Positions 59,471 to 64,000 of a stretch of DNA of 64,000 bases are shown piece by piece. This DNA comes from Blasia pusilla (lineage: Eukaryota; Marchantiophyta; Marchantiopsida; Blasiales). The stretch is from the NCBI GenBank assembly GCA_050084515.1, contig CM114271.1:28954001-29018000 (forward strand), given 5' to 3'. How positions within the stretch are numbered: the first letter of the stretch is position 1; each line of letters opens with the position of its first letter. Below the pieces are notes generated by a model, which ran no database searches, had not been told where the DNA came from, and worked only from the letters and a program-made list of their open reading frames with translations. The position numbers and the translations under genes are program-made.

Positions 59471-60600
59471 GTGTGGAGCGAGGCGTTTGCACCGGAGCGT
59501 GACGGGTCTGAGGAACATGAGGTAGCAGGGAGTGCTACGATGACACCCTTGGATACCACATCCATTGTGTGGTGTACCCGGGAGGAGGGTATTCGAGTGT
59601 TAGATCTCTTTGGAGGGATTAGCACCGGGTTAGCTGCTGTTTTGCAGGCATGAGTGGGAGTACAACAGTACCTGTATGTGGAGTGTGATGATGTTGCAAG
59701 GCGCGTCTCACTACGACATGTGGCGCAGTTACGCCTACGTTTTCCCGACTTATTGTCTGCGTCCGTAGTACAGGGGTACCAGAGTTCCCTACCGAGGGAT
59801 ATTTCGTTGTTGGGGGCGCAGGACTTAGAGCGGGTAGGGACCATTGATTTGGTCATTTATGGTTGGCCATATCAGGGCCAATCGAGTGCTGGACGAGGCA
59901 GCGGGTTGGCTGACACTCGGTCCACATTGTTTTGGGAGATGTTGAGGGTCTTACGGCAGTTGCAGGAGCACCAGTCTTGTTCTCCAGCTTACATTCTGGA
60001 GAATGTGCCGATCTTAGGAGACTCCAAGTCACGGGTGGTGACGAGTGCTCATCAAGGCACGTGCGGGATCGCCCAATGATGTTCTTGGATGCGGCGAGTG
60101 TAGGTTCTAGAGCCCATCGCCCGCGTCTATGGTGGACCAACTTGGTGCCCCATGCGGTGTTACAAAGGGCGTATGCGAGAGTGGAGCGCCCCTCCCATTT
60201 GTTAGTGGATTCCATTTTGGATCGAGGTCGTCAATCACAGGCGGTGAGGCACGATGATCGACCACCGTTGATTGTGGTCAACAAGGTAGGCAGGCCGTAG
60301 GCAGCCTTGCCCACGTTTGTGAGTTTTCCCGCTTCCTATGCATACAAGGAGGCCGGTCCTGGCTTGGTTTGGGATGACCAGGCTCAACGGTTGATGGAGC
60401 CCAACGCCGACGAGAGAGAGCGAGCGATGGGATTTCCCACAAGAGTGACGACAGTACCGTCAGTGTCTGAGGCAACACGACGCCATGTCTTGGGTCAGGT
60501 GATAGACCTGAACTCCTTGACATGGATCCTCAACTTGGGAGTGGCTGAGCAGCGTCGTATGAGATCACGACAAAACACAACGGTTGCGTTGGTGAGCCCC
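59471..60600 (+). pseudogene. C5 DNA (cytosine-5) methyltransferase domain of copy C
   Basis: Motif I, IRVLDLFGGISTGLAAVL, is at 59591-59645, followed by TGA 59651-59653 and then QQYLYVECDDVARRVSLRHV (motif II region). Motif IV reads IDLVIYGWPYQGQSS (about 59840-59885): the catalytic Cys of PCQ is Tyr (TAT), so this copy would be dead even without its stop. Motif VI is YILENVPILGDS (about 59993-60028). After a frameshift near 60060 the third reading resumes with FLDAASVGSRAHRPRLWWTN. The C-terminal part, FVSFPASYAYKEAGPGLVWD and ERERAMGFPTRVTT, is at 60316-60455. The substrate would be DNA; whether it acted on the element's own cDNA or on host DNA is unknown. Confidence 0.9.
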
Positions 60601-60879
60601 ATGCCTACCGAGACGGTGGAGGCAGTGGCTGGGGGCGAGACCCAAGGAGATCTACGCACCAGGGGAGATGGGGAGAGACACCCTTGGACTTCTTGGGATG
60701 TTTTGCAGGTACGCCAGGAGATGATAGCCACAACATCGAGCGTGGTTTCGAGCACTACACGTGGAGGAGATGAGAGTTTGTAGTTGGCTGCAGGAGAGCG
60801 GCCGAGTGTTGTTGTTCGAGACGGGGTTGCACCATAGCAACCACCGATACCCGCACCGGAGAGTCCTATCGTAATCACG

Positions 60880-62431
60880 ATGGAGACTTGGGAGCCAAAT
60901 ATGGGCCCTAAGTTGATAGGAGGAGAGCGGCGCCAAATACATCAGTTCCTCAGGAGTTATAGGAGCTGTTTTGCGTTTAGCATGGAGGATTTGGGTATGC
61001 TGAAGGAACCGGGGATCCGCATTGAAATGTCGAGTGATACGCCGATCTTCCGACGACCCTACAGATACAGTGCTATGGAGAGGGCTCTGATTCAAAGTAG
61101 GAGCCAGGACTTGGTCGGAGCAAGACTAGTGAAGATGTCGCATGGGGAGTATGCATCTGCCACTGTCATGCCCGCCAAGAAGGATGTGCATGGCAATTGA
61201 CGGATAGGCGGATGTGTGGGGATTACCGACCTATCAATCGACAAACAAAGTCCGATAGGTATGCCATGCCCATCCCTGAGGAGATCTTTGATGCGATTGG
61301 TCACGCAAAGGTCTTGAGTTCATTGGATTTGTGAGCCGGATACCATCAATTGCCTATCAGATTGGAGGACAAGCAGAAGACAGCATTTTGGGGCATCGAT
61401 CCTCACGGGAAGGATTGTTTGTACGAGTGGCGGTTCTTACCATTTGGGTTAAAGAACGCCCCGACTGAGTTTCAAAAGGTCATGGATAGGATCTTGGGTG
61501 GTCTGGATTTTGCTAGGTGTTATATTGATGACATCGTAGTCTTTAGCGCCATGGTTCAGGAGCATGAGCGACATCTAGAGGAGGTGTTTTGACGATTGCA
61601 ATTACATGGGCTGAAGCTACATCCAGGCAAGTGCAAGTTCTTCTACGACCAGATTGAGTACTTGGGTCATACGATATACCTTGGGGGCCTTGGTGTTCAG
61701 CATACAAAGGTAGAGGCTATCTCACGCATTCCACGCCCTACAGATGTGAGCGGTGTTCGCACATTCATGGGATTGGTGAACTTCTATCGGCGGTACCTCA
61801 AGGGATTCAGTTCGATTGCGAAGCCCCTGACCTTGCTGACAAAGGTGGATCATGAGTGGCACTGGGGGGATGATGAAGAGCGAGCATTTCAGTAGCTCAA
61901 GGACAGGTTGACGTCCGCGCCCATCTTGGGGAGACCGATCTGGGGGCTTCCTTTCCAGTTGCACACAGATTGGAGCATGTTGGGGCTTGGATCTGTGCTC
62001 ACCCAACATGATGATGAGGGTAGAGAGTTTGTGGTGGCTTATGCTAGCCGCTCGAACAACGCTGCAGAGGCAAAGCACAGCTCGTATAAGGGTGAGTGTT
62101 TGGCTGCGATGTGGGCTGTCGCGCATTTCAGGCGTTACTTATTCGGAAACCCCTTTACCATCATCACTGATCATCAACCACTGAAGTGGTTGATGGAGTC
62201 CCACAAGCTCATAGGGAAGCTTGGGAGATGGGCTGTGTTGTTGCAGGAATATGATTTTCAGGTGGTACATAGACCTGGGACGCTCAACCAGGATGCAGAT
62301 GGGTTGAGTCGTAACCCATGCCCGAGTCAGCGAGATGCGATTGGAGCTCGATGGCATGGAGAGAGTGATGAGGAGTCAGTGCCAGGATGGCATTCGTCAG
62401 CCTATTTAGGCATGTTGGCTATGGAGAGCTA
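60880..62431 (+). pseudogene. Reverse transcriptase and RNase H of copy C
   Basis: RT: EDLGMLKEPGIRIEMSSDTP, RMCGDYRPINRQT, VLSSLDL (stop TGA 61332-61334) then AGYHQLPI, FWGIDPHGKDCLYEWRFLPF, GLKNAPTEFQKVMDRIL and CYIDDIVVFS with both Asp present. RNase H (61908-62330): LHTDWSMLGLGSVL, EFVVAYASRSNNAAE, GECLAAMWAV, FTIITDHQPLKWLMES and HRPGTLNQDADGLSRNP, a complete Ty3/gypsy-type domain. Stops at 61196-61200, 61332, 61591 and 61893. Confidence 0.92.
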
Positions 62432-62435
62432 GAGT

Positions 62436-63950
62436 ATGGAGACTTCGATGGCGAGGTCTAGTAGAGAGTCCTTGGATCCCGATGCCAGTGAGGAGACGAC
62501 AGGTGGCCGAGATATTCATGATGATGGAGTAGTCTTGGAGTACCTTCGGACTAGCAGCGTTGCGAGCACCGTGGGTGCTAGAGAGCGGGATCGGATCCTA
62601 CAGCGGGCCATACAGTTCCGTTGGGAGGGGACACATGTTTTGAGGGTTTGGGAGGATGGCAGAGTACGCGTAGTGCCACATCCTTCGTTGAGAGCACGAC
62701 TAGTGCAGCATGCCCACGAGGAGTTGGGTCACTTTGGGGTGAAGCGGACGTATAGCTTGCTCCAGATTCAGTTTTGGTGGCGAGGCATGCAGACTGACGT
62801 TCAGCAGTTTGTTTCCAAGTGCATGGTGTGTGATCGGGTCCGAGCATCGTTCAATGCTCCGACTCCACAGTTGCATCCATTACCGATCATGGGCTTAGGG
62901 TATAGATGGAGTTTGGATTTTGCAGGACCTTTGCCTTTGACGGAGTGTCACAGTCGTTATGTGTTGGTGATGGTCGAGCACTTCTCGAAGTGGATCGAGT
63001 TGGTTGCATTGCTTGACAAAGCGAGTGAGGGAGTAGCTTATGCCTTCCTTGACAGAGTGCTGAGTCATTATGGCGCACCCGTTGAGGTGTTGACAGACCT
63101 AGGTACTGAGTTTCGCGGTGAGTTCCACGCCTTGTGTGATCACGAGCTCATCGACCATCTTACGACTTCGTGAGATCATCCCGAGGCGGATGGATTAGCG
63201 GAGACAGTTGTGCAGACGGTGAAGAAGGGTTTACGCAAGTATGGCTTGCAAAGAGGTCACCTAGGAGATTGGGACCTCCAGTTGCCCTGGTTGGCGATGG
63301 GATACAGATTCAGCAGGCAGGCATCCTTAGCGTGTTTTTCACCGTACTTGCTACTTTATGGCCGAGAGCCAGATTTACCTGCGGCCATTCGTCGAGATGT
63401 TGGTGAGGTGCTGGACCTTGATGACCTAGATGTATGGGTGCGAGCATGTTCTCAAAGGGCTGAGTTATTTCGGAGAGTGATGCCCATGGCGGTCTAGAAC
63501 TTGACGATTGCGCAACATGGGGATACGTTGAGGTATGCGACTATTCGAGGTGATGGTTATCGACCAACTATCCGAAGGTTTCATCAGGGAGATTATGTCT
63601 ACTTGCAGCAAACGGCACCAACGACGTTGGATGTGACTACAGGGCGCACTATCCTGAGAGTGCATGACGTTTTGCCATCCGGTGTTCTCTTGCTGGAGGG
63701 ACGCGATGGTATGGTATGGAAGGACCATATGTGTAATTTTGCACCATGTCACCTTCTTGACATTGATGGTACAGATCCAAGCTTAGCAGTAGTTCCTGCA
63801 TGCTTGCATTGTATGTTGTGTGGTTCTGCCCGTGGTGCGGCCACAATGCTAGTCTGTGATGGTTGTTCGAGAGGTTGGCATATGGCATGTCTGACGCCAC
63901 CTCTCACTAGGGTTCCTCCGGGACGATGGATGTGTCCCAGATGTACATAA
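62436..63950 (+). pseudogene. Integrase with intact C-terminal PHD finger, copy C
   Basis: HHCC zinc domain: HAHEELGHFGVKRTYSLLQ ... CMVCDR (about 62709-62838). DDE core: YRWSLDFAGPLPLTE, LTDLGTEFRGEF, then after a TGA at 63171 ADGLAETVVQTVKKGLRKYG. C-terminal arm: DYVYLQQTAPTTLDV and GVLLLEGRDGMVWKDHM. The last ~50 residues (63800-63950, ending at TAA) form a PHD finger with spacing C-x2-C-x9-C-x2-C-x4-H-x2-C-x14-C-x2-C: CMLCGSARGAATMLVCDGC, then SRGWHMAC and WMCPRC. All eight ligands are present. PHD fingers read histone tails, so the module may steer integration, as chromodomains do in chromoviruses. Confidence 0.9.
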
Positions 63951-64000
63951 AGGAGATACTAGGTAGGTTTTAATCCCGACTTTTTCTCTAATATGGATGA

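Larger units (their letters stand above)
56664..64000 (+). mobile_element. Copy C: DNMT/PHD Ty3/gypsy retrotransposon, 3' end beyond window
   Basis: Order: 5' LTR, shortened leader, gag, methyltransferase, RT, RNase H, integrase, PHD finger; the 3' UTR is cut by the window edge. Very close to copy B over most of its length, but with different defects. About 1.28 kb (B about 46510-47790, including the protease) is missing at 59373-59380, so gag joins almost directly to the methyltransferase. Its RNase H-integrase-PHD part is the best preserved in the window. It starts beside the Helitron remnants, with flank TGTAA. Confidence 0.92.

Noticed and set aside
59191-59856. 221-codon minus-strand open frame
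   Set aside because: It is antisense to the gag end and methyltransferase start of copy C; the plus strand has clear domains.
59580-60560. Methyltransferase as a host CMT or DRM gene near a transposon
   Set aside because: It occurs at the same place inside at least three element copies, lacks BAH, chromo or UBA domains, and its motif order is not that of DRM.
1-64000. tRNA, rRNA or CRISPR features
   Set aside because: None recognised by eye. The repeats present are LTRs, Helitron-like units and short tandem words, without regular spacer structure.

Overview
This window is nuclear DNA of a streptophyte, almost certainly a land plant. The evidence is two intron-bearing host genes with plant-like proteins, plant-type Ty1/copia and Ty3/gypsy LTR retrotransposons (one with an initiator-Met tRNA primer site), solo LTRs with 5-bp target duplications, and Helitron remnants. 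I cannot name the species. A non-seed lineage is possible but not shown.

Host genes. (1) Positions 20805-28259 (+) hold a 15-exon gene for sphingosine-1-phosphate lyase (DPL1/SPL type), with a 16-nt micro-exon and a problem spot at the 3' end of exon 1. (2) Positions 37796-41777 (-) hold a complete 6-exon gene for the alpha subunit of ER glucosidase II (GH31; PSL5/RSW3/GANAB type), predicted at 909 aa. The two genes converge on about 9.5 kb of transposon-rich DNA and have unrelated roles (sphingolipid breakdown; N-glycan trimming).

Transposon landscape. 1-4417: old minus-strand copy 'A' of an unusual Ty3/gypsy element, with an internal inversion and a solo LTR of another family. 5637-10170: decayed Ty1/copia element. 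11493-12522 and 17296-18327: two solo LTRs of one family, each with a perfect TSD. 12916-13115: inverted LTR fragment of that family. 13130-14440: fragment 'E' of the unusual element. 28990-29650: Helitron-like short repeats. 30636-31515: 3' end ('F') of the unusual element. 31985-35211: decayed Ty3/gypsy element 'D', the internal partner of the solo LTR family. 42996-53130: nearly full-length copy 'B' of the unusual element. 53150-56540: two tandem Helitron helicase remnants. 56664-64000: copy 'C' of the unusual element, running off the window.

The main discovery is the element in copies A, B, C, E and F. Its order is gag (two zinc knuckles) - protease - C5 DNA cytosine methyltransferase - reverse transcriptase - RNase H - integrase - PHD finger. 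The methyltransferase has motifs I, IV, VI, VIII and a C-terminal GFP box in linear (DNMT3-like, not DRM-permuted) order and sits between protease and RT. A PHD finger closes the polyprotein where chromoviruses carry a chromodomain. DNMT-carrying retrotransposons have been reported from charophyte algae and dinoflagellates. The DNMT plus terminal PHD combination in an apparent land plant is the part that looks new. All copies here are broken, but the domain order repeats across them. B and C share three in-frame stop codons, which points to a defective, trans-mobilised subfamily.
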